Positions 55,137-64,000 of a stretch of 64,000 nucleotides of DNA are shown piece by piece (the stretch's first letter is position 1; each line of letters begins with the position of its first letter). The translations under genes and the position numbers were made by a program. The notes under the pieces were generated by a model. It worked only from the letters and a program-made list of their open reading frames with translations. It was not told the origin of the DNA and did no database searches. The stretch comes from Adiantum capillus-veneris (taxonomy: Eukaryota > Streptophyta > Polypodiopsida > Polypodiales > Pteridaceae), in the NCBI GenBank assembly GCA_014529385.2, contig CM043953.1, positions 68,198,372-68,262,371 of the forward strand, given 5' to 3'.

Positions 55137-57056
55137 TCAAGGACAGTCCTTTTTGTACCACCAAAGCGTGCTTTTAGCCAACAGTCCTAAGGGCCTTTCT
55201 ACGTATCCGTCTGGAAGTTGCATCTTCATCCTTGTCGCCCTTAGTGCAGGTTTTCCCCACTTCTTCCACACTTCCTTGGTGGCTATGGAAACTCCTGCTC
55301 TGCTGTGTAGGATCGCCATTGTCGTTACACCTTTGCATTCTACCGGAAGCGTAGTGTTTCCTTCTTCACCTTCGCAATAATCGCCTACCTTGTTCAAAGG
55401 TACCGGCTCCGTGTTTGCGTATGGCTTCTCAATCTCCTGGATTCCTTCTCTGATCTTCGCGGTTGGATCCATCACTCCGAACTTTACTAAGCATTCTCCT
55501 ACGTTTGACCACATCCTTGGTTGCATTTTCAATAATTCTGCCAATGTGATAGTGCAAGCCACTGATGTTGATAGGATATCCACTAGCCCCTTTGAATCGA
55601 TGATTTTTGGCGCTAGATGCCTGTGAGAGGGCACGACCTTGACCTCGGAACTGACCTCATACTCACCCATGTAGGATGGTAAAGTCCTCAACGAATGTGG
55701 TCGACTCTCTATGGATATCTCCAAACCTCTATCTCCGTAACATGATTGCATTTCTAGGTTTATTTGTGACCTTGCCTCGAATTCCTCTATGGGAGCAGAA
55801 GGTAATGTGTCGCTACCGTCCTTGGCGTCTCTAACTGCTCTCCATAACTTCTCTGGCCATTGATCTTCCACTATGGGTTCGTATGGAGGAAAATTCCTAA
55901 ATGATTCGTCGGTGGTGTTACGAACTATTTTAAGATCCTCTGGCTCTCCTCTCGTTTTGGTTTCTTTATTCTCATGCCTAGGTTTCTCTGATTCTTTTCT
56001 CTCTTCTTCCCTAGGCTCTTCTGGTCTTACCTCTTCTAGTATTGGTGGTGATGGGATGACTACCTCTCTTCTCGGGGGTACAACTAAAGGTTCTAGCAGG
56101 GCTTGGGTTGTCTCTACCATCTTTTGACACATTTCCAGCCTTTGCTTTTCCAAATCTGCATAAGGATATGTCATCCATCTCTGTGCCTGTGTTTGATCTT
56201 TCTTGAGCCTAGCTTCATAAGCGTGTAGGAGGGCATCCATTTGTTCGTGTACCTTTTCTGCAAGAATAGATCCTCCCGTGCTTGCACTTTTTGGCTCCTC
56301 TACCACCACTAGTTCTGCTGGGGTAGAAAGAATATCTTCCACCCTTTGTGTCCTATCCACTTCCTGTTTCTTGAGCTTCTCTTTCGTTTGCTCAAGTTCC
56401 TCGGCTAAGGAATTCTGTTCACGTTCCCTCCTAGCCTTCATTCTAATCTTCCTAGCCTTCCACATGTTTCTTCGATTTTTTGACCCTTGGCTAGGTGTTT
56501 CCTCTCTCGGAGACTCGTCACTCTTTTCTTCTACCACCTGCTGAGCCTGTGCTCTTGTTATCACCTGGACCGGTATCACTTTCTTGTTCTCGGATCCACT
56601 TGTAGATGGAATAGCCTCTATGACGTTCAAGGTGGCCTTCCCTCTAGGTTCTGGGTTTTTTGGGAAATCTATGATCAGATGAGTGACCCCACATTCCGTG
56701 CAATAGGCGTTGATCCTTACAATTTCCTTGTGAGGACAATCCTTCATCAAATGATCGCCACTGCATTTAAAACAAGGTCCTCTTATGGGCGGTGATGCCC
56801 CTTGCATCGGTCTCTGCGGATAAGTAGGGTTTGGTCTCATGATTCCGCCATTTGCTATGAATAGCAACGTGCGTTCGTCCATTTGGTACCTACCTTCTCC
56901 GGTCGCACTCAATTCAGATGGCACTATGGGACTAGGCGTACTCCAAGGTTTTGACATAAAAAACTCTTCTGAGGCGTGATAACCATGGTGTACACCGCTA
57001 GATTCCTCATAGTATGCCGGGCTAGGCACTAATGCCTGCTCATCTGATTCCTCCAT
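55137..57056 (-). pseudogene. Gag C-terminus and degenerate protease 1
   Basis: 639 codons open. Near the start is a CCHC knuckle CFKCSGDHLMKDC, then a second, YCTECGVTHLIIDF, whose last Cys is Phe. A long charged coiled-coil-like region follows (MKARREREQNSLAEELEQTK). At the C-terminus the protease active site reads AILHSRAGVSIATK. The catalytic Asp is His (codon at 55305-55307) and the Gly is Arg, so this protease should be dead. The usual pattern is D-S/T-G-A. Confidence 0.85.
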
Positions 57057-57259
57057 TGTAGGCGCGTATCGTACTGCGACAGGCTTTGTTCCTGGTAAGG
57101 GAGGTTGTTACCCTAACACTGGCTGTGGCCTCTCTATTCCTACGGTCCTGGAAGATTCCCTACTGCGTATCTTGGCGGTGGTGGCGTGTGAGCTTGTGCT
57201 ACTGGGGCTGGAGGCGCATACTGCCGCTCACGTACCCATTTTTATAATAGCACTCCTCT

Positions 57260-58041
57260 GTCGTGTGATTCGTCCACTTTTGTTCCACTGCGCACCACTT
57301 AGGTGGTCTCAACGGTTGTTGAGGAAGCGTCGGGCAATGCTGAGTGAGATGATCACCTCCACATGTGTAGCATCACTTCGGTTGTCTAGGAGGCGGTTGC
57401 ATCCTTCTAACCACTTCCTCTATAAGATTTTCTTGGCTCATCGGTGTCTTCGTTTTTGGTGTTGTTTTCGAAGATTTTGTGACACTATTTTGGGATGATG
57501 CATCGTCGTCAGTGTCTTTGGGATCCTCAATACCATATACTGCGCAATTATCTACCAAGTAGAGGGCCTCTTTGACTAGCTCGTTCAAGCTAATACACCA
57601 TTTCATATGCAAATCTTTCTGGAGATCCGCATTTCGGAGGCCTTGTGTAAAGATAAGCATTAGCCTTGACTGCGTGGGTAGTTCGTTGTCTGGACAAAAC
57701 TTCACGTATCGCTTTAGCCTCAAGGCTGCTTTCCTCACCGTTTCCCCTTCTTTTTGTTTGAATTTGTGAATTTGCGAGACAGTATTGTGGACGATTCCCC
57801 ATTGGGAGAATTCCTCTATGAATTCCTCGAACATTTCTTGAATCGTCGCAAACTCTCGTCTCTCGACCGAATCAAACCAAGTAGCAGCGTCGTCTTCTAA
57901 CGTTGTCAGGAGTTTCTTGGAGCAAGGTATTGCGCATATGTACATATACATGCATGGTGCATCAAATAAAGGATAGCCCATTTTCCTTAGCCAGGTGGTT
58001 ATGTGGGGCCCACATGTGTACAGGTAGGACAGGGTGTACAC
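57260..58041 (-). pseudogene. Gypsy gag domain and first zinc knuckles
   Basis: 58041-57376 is an open frame with a typical retrotransposon gag domain (LEDDAATWFDSVERRE, FTQGLRNADLQKDL). TGA at 57373-57375 precedes a knuckle CYTCGGDHLTQHC near 57335-57372 and a second, less regular C/H cluster (WCAVEQKWTNHTTEEC). With the pair in the next frame, gag carries four knuckle-like motifs in two pairs. Confidence 0.88.
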
Positions 58042-59056
58042 AGTGCATCGATTTTCACTATTACCAGTACCAGTGTGTTTTTTCTACAATAAGGAGGATT
58101 TGGTAGTGCGTAAAACTTCTCGAGGAAGCTATCCGCGGGCCGACAACGTGAGGTCAGCAAGTGCGTCAGATGGCATCTAGTGGCGTCAGGAGGGCGAACG
58201 AGGTCAATATTTGCACGCGGATGAGGACGGACACAACGTGGGTGTTTTCTTGTGAGAGTTATGCAGAAAGGTCATGATTAGGACCACTTGGGGCCACTTC
58301 ACGTGGTGGCGAGATGCATTATTGGAAAAAAGCTGAGTGCCAGGTGTGCAAATGATGCAAAAAGGTGACAACTATGCACTGCGAGGTCAGTTTTTGGCCT
58401 GTTCGGGGTCCGTTTGAGGTCATCTAAAAGGCCAAGGGTGTCCAAGTAATAAAGCTAACTGTGGGAACTGAAAAAATAGAGAGAAGACCAGAAAAAACGT
58501 GGAAAAGAGAGGAGGAACAGCCGCAGCTATGTTTTTGCTCATTTTGGAGCATGTTTTTGCCGGAAACTGCTCATCCGAGGTCGGATTTGAGCACTTTGAC
58601 ATTGTAGACTGGGGTTTTGGGCCGTTCCGGACGCGATGGCGCTGTCCATTTTGCCAAATTCCTCACTCTTTTCCTGCTGTTTTTCTGTGTAAGTTTCTCC
58701 TATGAGCAAAGTTTCTGCTCTAGTTTGTGATTGTATCTGGTATCTTTTACCCATATTGTGTGAGCTGTTTGCCCCATTGGTGTTGGCCCAAGCTCATTTG
58801 TATCTAAACATCAGAAATTATCCTCTTTTGAGCTGAGTTTTTTGGGTGTGTGTGTGTGTGTGTGTGTGTGTCTGTGTGGAGTGGGCAAGTGGATAGTTTC
58901 TCTCCTCTCACTCCAGAGGTGTGTTCCCTGTCTCGGCCAGGTGTGTTGTGTAATCTGAGTGGTGCCCCATAGTGTGTGTGTGTGTGTATCTTCCCAAGAG
59001 TGTGTGTCGGGTCGTTATAGAGGCGCTGTGTGTGTTTTCATCCCGCTCACATTCTT
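58042..59056 (+). other. Probable 5' LTR region of the plus-strand Gypsy
   Basis: Non-coding. It contains (TG)n at 58847-58872 and ends CCGCTCACA before a TGGCGCC-type primer site. LTR-like by position only: the left boundary is not determined and no second copy is in the window. Confidence 0.35.
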
Positions 59057-59057
59057 T

Positions 59058-59070
59058 TGGCGCCCCCACG
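59058..59070 (+). promoter_or_regulatory. Candidate primer binding site
   Basis: TGGCGCCCCCACG. The first seven bases match the TGGCGCC start common in plant Gypsy primer sites, but the remainder diverges from the usual tRNA complement. Confidence 0.3.
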
Positions 59071-59108
59071 GAGGATCTTCTTCGAGTACCTTTTGCTTCA
59101 AGATTCGA

Positions 59109-59178
59109 GACTACAGGTTACAGATTACAGGTTACAGACTACAGGTTACAGATTACAGGTTACAGGTTACAGGCTACA
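59109..59178. repeat. Heptamer minisatellite (GRYTACA)x10
   Basis: Ten perfect 7-base units with only two variable positions: GACTACA, GGTTACA, GATTACA, GGCTACA. The first units alternate as 14-mers. It lies in the Gypsy leader, shortly after the candidate primer site. Confidence 0.95.
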
Positions 59179-60114
59179 GGTGATTCACACAGGTACAGGT
59201 AGCTGGAGTACAGGGATATACTAGCAGTGATGTCACTTGCAGTTGTTGTGGGAATGCATCACTTGGCGCCTATTTGAGCGCATTGTCTGCTGGATTGTAC
59301 GTTACTTGTGGAAACTGCCATTGTACGCATTTGTGGAGCCATACTTGGTTGTATTTGGCAGTCCCAGCCATTTCTGAGACTTGGTCTGGAAGATAGTCAT
59401 TTCTGAGACTTGACTATATGCGATTTGCATTAGCCTTCGTGTGAGGGTCGATAGCGTGAGGTTTTTATTGAGCTGGGGGATTCTCAAATGTGGAGATCCT
59501 TTCGGTGATACAGGTAGCTGGAGCACCCTTTTCGTGACCTCGCCATAGGCTATGTACTAGTGAGTCCTATTTGATGCTCGGGTTCTATTGTTGGCAGTTT
59601 ATGCATACAGATACAGTCTATATTTTGGGTTCTCATTGCTCTACTTCTGGGGAAACTCTGTCGAAATTTTCCCAAGTTATGATGGCTGGTTTTTTGGTAT
59701 TTTGAGCCATTTATGCTGTTATGCTGCTGAAATTCTGGCAAAATCAGAGGTTGAGTCAGGTGTGCCTTCTTGGGAGCTTCATGGTTGGCTTTAATGGATG
59801 ATCAAAATGGCCCTCAGTTCACTCCTTTTCATTTAACTCAAAGAATTCAGATTAATGTTCATGTGTCCAGGAAGATCTTTTTCCAGCAGCGCATAGTCTT
59901 TATGTTTGGGCCAAGAAGATTGAGAGAGATCCTGGAATGTCCTTTGCCTGTTGTAATTCCGATGATCAACTATGAAAACTCATTTGATGTGCATGTGTTT
60001 GTCCTTATCTAAAGCTGAGATCCATTAAAGTTTCTAGGGATTGGGTAGTGAAAAGTTTTGGGTTCTTGCACGTGTGTTCGAAGGGGTTCTCAAAGCATCA
60101 TAATTTGGGTAGCC
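59179..60114 (+). other. Gypsy leader
   Basis: No good ORF. Blocks at about 59453-59531 and 59649-59675 match the Copia leader at 21377-21465 and 21778-21804 in the same order. An 80-codon frame at 59770-60012 lacks recognisable features. Confidence 0.6.
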
Positions 60115-63099
60115 ATGGCGTTCTCTTATCCGGAGTTTCATGGAAGAAGTGATGAAGATGTGGAGGACTTTCTGGAAAAGATGGAGGTTGCCTGCATTAG
60201 CAACCAGATTCATGACCCTGCACAGATGTTATGCCTTCTCCAAATTTGTTTGAAGAGTGATGCACGAGTTTGGTCTAAAGCATTTGAAGAGGAGTTCCGT
60301 GTGGATGATCCACCTGTAAGGTTGAGTTGGGACAATCTACGACATGGGTTGGAAGTGGAGTTTGTGAAGATAGAAGATCCTGACAAGGTGTGGCAAGAAG
60401 TACAGGCTTTGGTGCAAAAGGAAGGTGAGCCAGTAGATGCGTACATACGTAAGTTTTCATTGGCATGGGAGCGAATGTGCAAGGCCTTAGCACCACAGGT
60501 ACCCCCGCCTGACATGATGAAGAAGGATAGGTTCTTAGCTGGTCTTTGGGAGAATATACATTGGAGAGTGGAGCTAAAGAAGCCTAGGACATATGAAGAT
60601 GCACTAGAGGTAGCAAGGAACAAAGAGTGGAAGCTGAGGAAAATGAGCCAGTTAGGGGTGGAGTCTTTGCCCATGAGGTCTGAATTTCAGCCTATGGACT
60701 CTTTACAAGGTCGTATGTCAGGGGTTCATCATGAACCAGTGGTTCCTGTTACTACTCAGGTTATGCCAGCAGTGGTCACTACAGCAGTGCAAGATGATGG
60801 CCTAAGGCAAGACATGAGGCAAGTGGTTGATTTGATGAAGAATCTCAGCCTAAACATGCTAGGTCAAGTGGGAAATAATCGAGGTCGAGGGCGGTTTGCA
60901 AATCAGCCAGGAGGTGAAGAAAGGCCTAGGAATGGTGTTGGACAAAGCAATGGTAGGTTTTGGAGGCAGACGTCCACATGTTATAATTGTGGAGAGTTGG
61001 GTCACATCAGCCCACAATGTGATAAGCCACCAAGGATGGGGGGAGACATGTATCCATTGCCAAGACAGGTGCTAACTAGGTCAAATGATTATGGCATCCA
61101 AATTAAGGGAGACGAAGGAACCAGTGGACTGACCCAGGAGGAAAAAGGGAAGACAAAAGTGCTAAGTGTAGTCACCTTGGAGAAGGCATCAAAGCTAGAG
61201 GATACATTAGTGATGCCTATTGGGAAGAGGACCACAGAGGATAAGGAAGGAAGAAGTGCCCCAGGTCCTAGTAAGAAGAAAGGAAAGAGCCATGAAGGCG
61301 AGGATGTCAAGGCCAAGAGGAAAACGAGAGCTCGTCGAAAGTTTCATGTTTCAGATTTTCCACTAGGGGATGGGCAATTAAGCTATGACTTGAGGGAGGA
61401 TCTGACGAGCAGGAAGGCAGATGTTACTTTTGGGCAGCTTATAGAGATGGTGCCTAAGCTAAAGCGACAGTGGAAGAGGATGGTTAACCCAATGGAGAAA
61501 GAGCCAGAGAGAGGTTCTGTGAAGGTGTTGGCAATGGACGAGCTACCAGACATTTGTCCAATAGTAGATGTGTGGCATAAAAGGAAAAATTTGGGACATG
61601 GTTATGTGGATGGCGGAGCCCAAATATGCGTCATAACACACTCATGCGTTGAGAAGATGGGTCTCACAGTGGCTGGGGTGTCAGGTTTTGGGATCAGATT
61701 GGCAAACCATCAAAAAGTAAAATGGTTGGGTGTTGTAAAGAGCTTAGAAGTGGAGGCATATGATGCAAAGGTAGTGGTTGATTTTCATGTGATGCCAGCA
61801 GGGTTGGGAGCATATCCTATTATACTGGGCAGACCATGGTTACGTGCAGTGGGAGCTGTTCAAGATTGGCGACATGGTACGATTAGCCTCTATGGAAAGA
61901 CAGGTACCAAGAAGCTTTATAATATGGACACAAGGAAACAATTAGAGGAGCTTTATGAAGATGAGGATGAGTCTAGTGATGAAGACTCTTCCAAGGTGAC
62001 AGATGAGGACAGTGATAGCACTACCAGCAGTGATGAGGATGCTGATGTTGCATTTCTTTTGATGGATAAAGAAATCCAGGAGTGTGGTTTAGTCGCATTT
62101 GCGAATGAGGTTGAAGATGAAAGTGAAGGGCCTTATGAAGTGATTGAAGGGCTGATGCAAACCAAGGTTGAGTTGTCAAAGAAGCAGGAATTAATGACGC
62201 AAATGATTAGTGGAGACCTCTCAACTATGGAGAAGGACATATATTTGCACATGCTGGCTAGTTTTCCTGATTTGTTCATTACTTCATATGAAGAGATCAG
62301 AGGGTTCAAGGGCAAAGAGATGCATATAGAGCTGAAAGAAGGTGCTAAGCCAGTGCGGCAAAGGCTAAGAAGGATGGGTCAAGAGCAAATGGAAGCCTTG
62401 CGGGTAGAGGTGGACAAGTTATTGAAGGCAGGGTTCATAATTCTAGTGGAGACCACAGAATGGGTGAGTCCAGTTGTAGTCAGTCCAAAGAAGGATGGGA
62501 AGTGGAGAATTTGTGTGGATTTTAAACCCTTAAACGCAGCCACTAAGAAGAACTCATATCCTCTTCCATTCATCGATCATATCTTGGATTCAGTAGCAGG
62601 TTATGAGAGGTACAGTGTGTGTGATGGTTTTTCAGGCTATTTTCAATTGAAGATTGCTCTTAAAGACCGCACAAAGACCACTTTTATTACGCCATGGGGC
62701 TGCTATTGCTACACAGTATTGCCATTTGGGTTGTCAAATGGACCTTCCTTCTATCAAGAGAGAGCAAATTGGGTGTTGGAACCATTCATTGGTAGTTGTG
62801 TTAAAGCTTTTATGGATGACTTCTGTGTCTATAGCAGTAGGGCTGATCACCATGAGAAGCTGCAGATGGTATTGGCTCGATATGATGAATGTGGAGGACA
62901 ACTAAATACAAAGAAATGTCATCTAGCACAGCCAAGGGTGAAGTTATTGGGCCATATGGTGTCAGAAAATGGCATTGAGGCTGATCCAGATAAGGTGAAG
63001 TCTATTATTCTTCTTCCAACACCTATGAGTACGAAGCAATTGGCAACCTTTATACACAAAGTGAAGTACATGGCACGGTTTATTCCATTGTCTTCGTAG
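60115..63099 (+). pseudogene. Gypsy gag-protease-RT polyprotein
   Basis: I start it at the ATG at 60115 (MAFSYPEFHGRSDEDVEDF) in the good context AGCCATGG. The open frame upstream to 60058 has no ATG. Counted from 60115, the gag capsid region covers about residues 1-200 and the CCHC knuckle CYNCGELGHISPQC residues 289-302. A basic stretch lies near 400. The protease active site is GYVDGGAQICVIT (Asp about 499) with ILGRPWL downstream. An Asp/Glu/Ser-rich linker spans about 612-655. RT has WRICVDFKPLN and FMDD (about 901-902). TAG at 63097-63099 truncates it, and RNase H continues in frame. It is the longest intact retroelement frame in the window (about 995 codons). Confidence 0.94.
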
Positions 63100-63654
63100 C
63101 TTCTTTATCCATTACAGCAAGTGGCAAAGCATGATCCATTGCAATGGGATGACAAGTGTGAAGAAGTGTTTCAAGAGGTGAAAGAGGTGTTAGGGGGGTT
63201 GTCAGCCATGCAGGCTCCTGATTGGGAGAAAGTTTTTTATGTAAATCCATTAGTGGGGGATGATGCCATTGGAGCCATGCTATTGCAAAAGGGGAAGGGC
63301 AGCCATTATATGAGGCCAGTGTATTGTGCAAGCCGAGTGAAGTTGGTAGCGGAGAGAAAGTTATCAAAAGTAGAGCTAGTGATGGCCAGTGTAATATTTG
63401 CTTGTCGACGATTTCGTCATTACTTGCTACCACGGCCTTTTGTTTTCTTGACGAGTTATGCCTTTTTGCCACAGTTAATAAATGGTACTAACATGTCAAA
63501 TGTGGTGAATAAATGGGTAATTGAGTTGCAAGAGTTTGAGTTCTCTTTTCTAGTGGAAGATAGTACAAGGGCTACCCTAGTTGATTTGTTGACCTACAAG
63601 GAGAATCCCCTTATTGTTAAGGAAGAGGTGGTGAGATATCCATTTCATCACTAA
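63100..63654 (+). pseudogene. Gypsy RNase H region
   Basis: In frame with the upstream polyprotein after TAG 63097-63099. It reads LQWDDKCEEVFQEVK, then GDDAIGAMLLQKGKG, YCASRVKLVAERKLSKVELV and FRHYLLPRPF, the usual Gypsy RNase H landmarks. The first catalytic Asp expected in a V-DAS motif appears as NPLVGDD, so it may be inactive. The frame ends TAA 63652-63654 before any integrase. Confidence 0.85.
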
Positions 63655-63740
63655 AAGGATTGACACTATGGCTGGGTGTTGGTCGTGGCCCGGGCTCCTT
63701 GAGCAAATCCAAATGCTCCGTAGATCAGCATTTTTTCCAT

Positions 63741-64000
63741 TTATTTGAGATCCATGGGCTTATACTCACGTCCATACTTATCCGCATATAGAAGTTCACT
63801 TCCATGGTACGTTTCGTAGGAGAAGAGGTACAAGACCTTCTCCATACCCAACTCTCTAAGATGAGGTTCTGTGCAACGAAAGTAGGACTTGGTCCGCCCC
63901 TCTTCGTGCTCGTATATTCCTTTCTCACTTTGGTCCGTCATAACCCTTTTTACCCTCTTTTCAAAGATAAACATGGCCTCGGGAAGGTCTACATGAGGTG
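63741..64000 (-). CDS. Unidentified ORF running off the right edge
   Basis: The minus-strand frame is open from the window edge to TAA at 63741-63743, about 86 codons, and also contains an ATG at 63974. Composition is protein-like: charged and aromatic, with stretches such as RTKSYFRCTEPHLRELGMEK and YHGSELLYADKYGREYKP. I do not recognise it. It ends 86 bases from the end of the truncated Gypsy frame. It may be the 3' end of a gene or element in which the Gypsy copy landed. Confidence 0.4.
   Translation of the reverse strand, partial: PHVDLPEAMFIFEKRVKRVMTDQSEKGIYEHEEGRTKSYFRCTEPHLRELGMEKVLYLFSYETYHGSELLYADKYGREYKPMDLK

Larger units (their letters stand above)
49668..58041 (-). mobile_element. 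Ty3/Gypsy element with extra zinc and protease modules
   Basis: The minus strand reads gag, several zinc knuckles, protease 1, RT, RNase H, two H2C2 zinc domains, integrase and protease 2. There is no chromodomain, and the integrase resembles Athila/Tat-type Gypsy elements by eye. Stops at 57373-57375, 52634-52636 and 52253-52255 and several frameshifts inactivate it, while the integrase-protease 2 frame is intact over 614 codons. LTRs were not identified. The right part abuts, and may be cut by, the Gypsy unit that starts around 58-59 kb. Confidence 0.88.
58042..63654 (+). mobile_element. Ty3/Gypsy element, 3' truncated
   Basis: Leader, gag, protease, RT and RNase H lie in one plus-strand frame with a single TAG at 63097-63099. 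After the RNase H region the frame ends at 63652-63654. Unrelated sequence follows within 90 bases, so integrase and the 3' LTR are missing. The left boundary is uncertain. Confidence 0.8.

Noticed and set aside
60058-60114. Gypsy polyprotein start at 60058
   Set aside because: The first codon is TTG. The ATG at 60115 in the context AGCCATGG begins the recognisable gag.

Overview
The window looks like nuclear DNA from a large, repeat-rich land plant genome, possibly a fern or other seedless plant. The evidence is plant-type Ty1/Copia and Ty3/Gypsy retrotransposons with initiator-Met tRNA primer sites, a plant-type Helitron, long (GA)n/(CA)n microsatellites, and no convincing intact host gene. 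The fern assignment is inference; the retroelement identities rest on motifs visible in the translations.

Layout, left to right. 1-2.8 kb: microsatellites, a 110-bp tandem duplication and one unidentified minus-strand ORF. 2.8-7.5 kb: a decayed autonomous Helitron on the minus strand (Rep HUH endonuclease plus PIF1-like helicase). 8.66-11.59 kb: an internally deleted Copia element inside a (GA)n tract. 12.1-13.7 kb: short dispersed and tandem repeats. 13.74-38.12 kb: a composite retroelement with two ~4.4-kb direct repeats (13817-18270 and 33561-37980), each entered from a (CA)n tract. They flank a gag-like ORF and an unusual reverse transcriptase that resembles Penelope-like/telomerase-grade enzymes rather than Copia, Gypsy or LINE enzymes. 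Its gag-like ORF is split by a minus-strand Ty3/Gypsy chromovirus (19258-30675, TSD TCTAG), which is itself split in its integrase by a plus-strand Copia element (20542-26093, TSD CTCTG). This is a three-level nest with clean target-site duplications.

38.1-44.1 kb is satellite-like DNA: (CT)n/(CA)n cassettes, a 45-bp minisatellite, and 945-bp and 165-bp tandem repeats. 44.2-45.5 kb holds two exon-like stretches that may be remains of a host gene. 45.5-49.6 kb is mostly AT-rich sequence without genes. 49.7-58.0 kb is a minus-strand Ty3/Gypsy element with an unusual domain set: degenerate protease, RT, RNase H, two consecutive H2C2 zinc domains, integrase, then a second protease with an intact active-site triplet. 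58-63.65 kb is a plus-strand Gypsy gag-PR-RT-RH unit. Its leader shares sequence with the Copia leader near 21.4-21.8 kb. A short minus-strand ORF runs off the right edge.

Nearly all coding regions carry nonsense codons or frameshifts, so the elements are mostly relics. The best candidates for something undescribed are the composite RT element with giant terminal repeats and the Gypsy element with duplicated zinc and protease modules.
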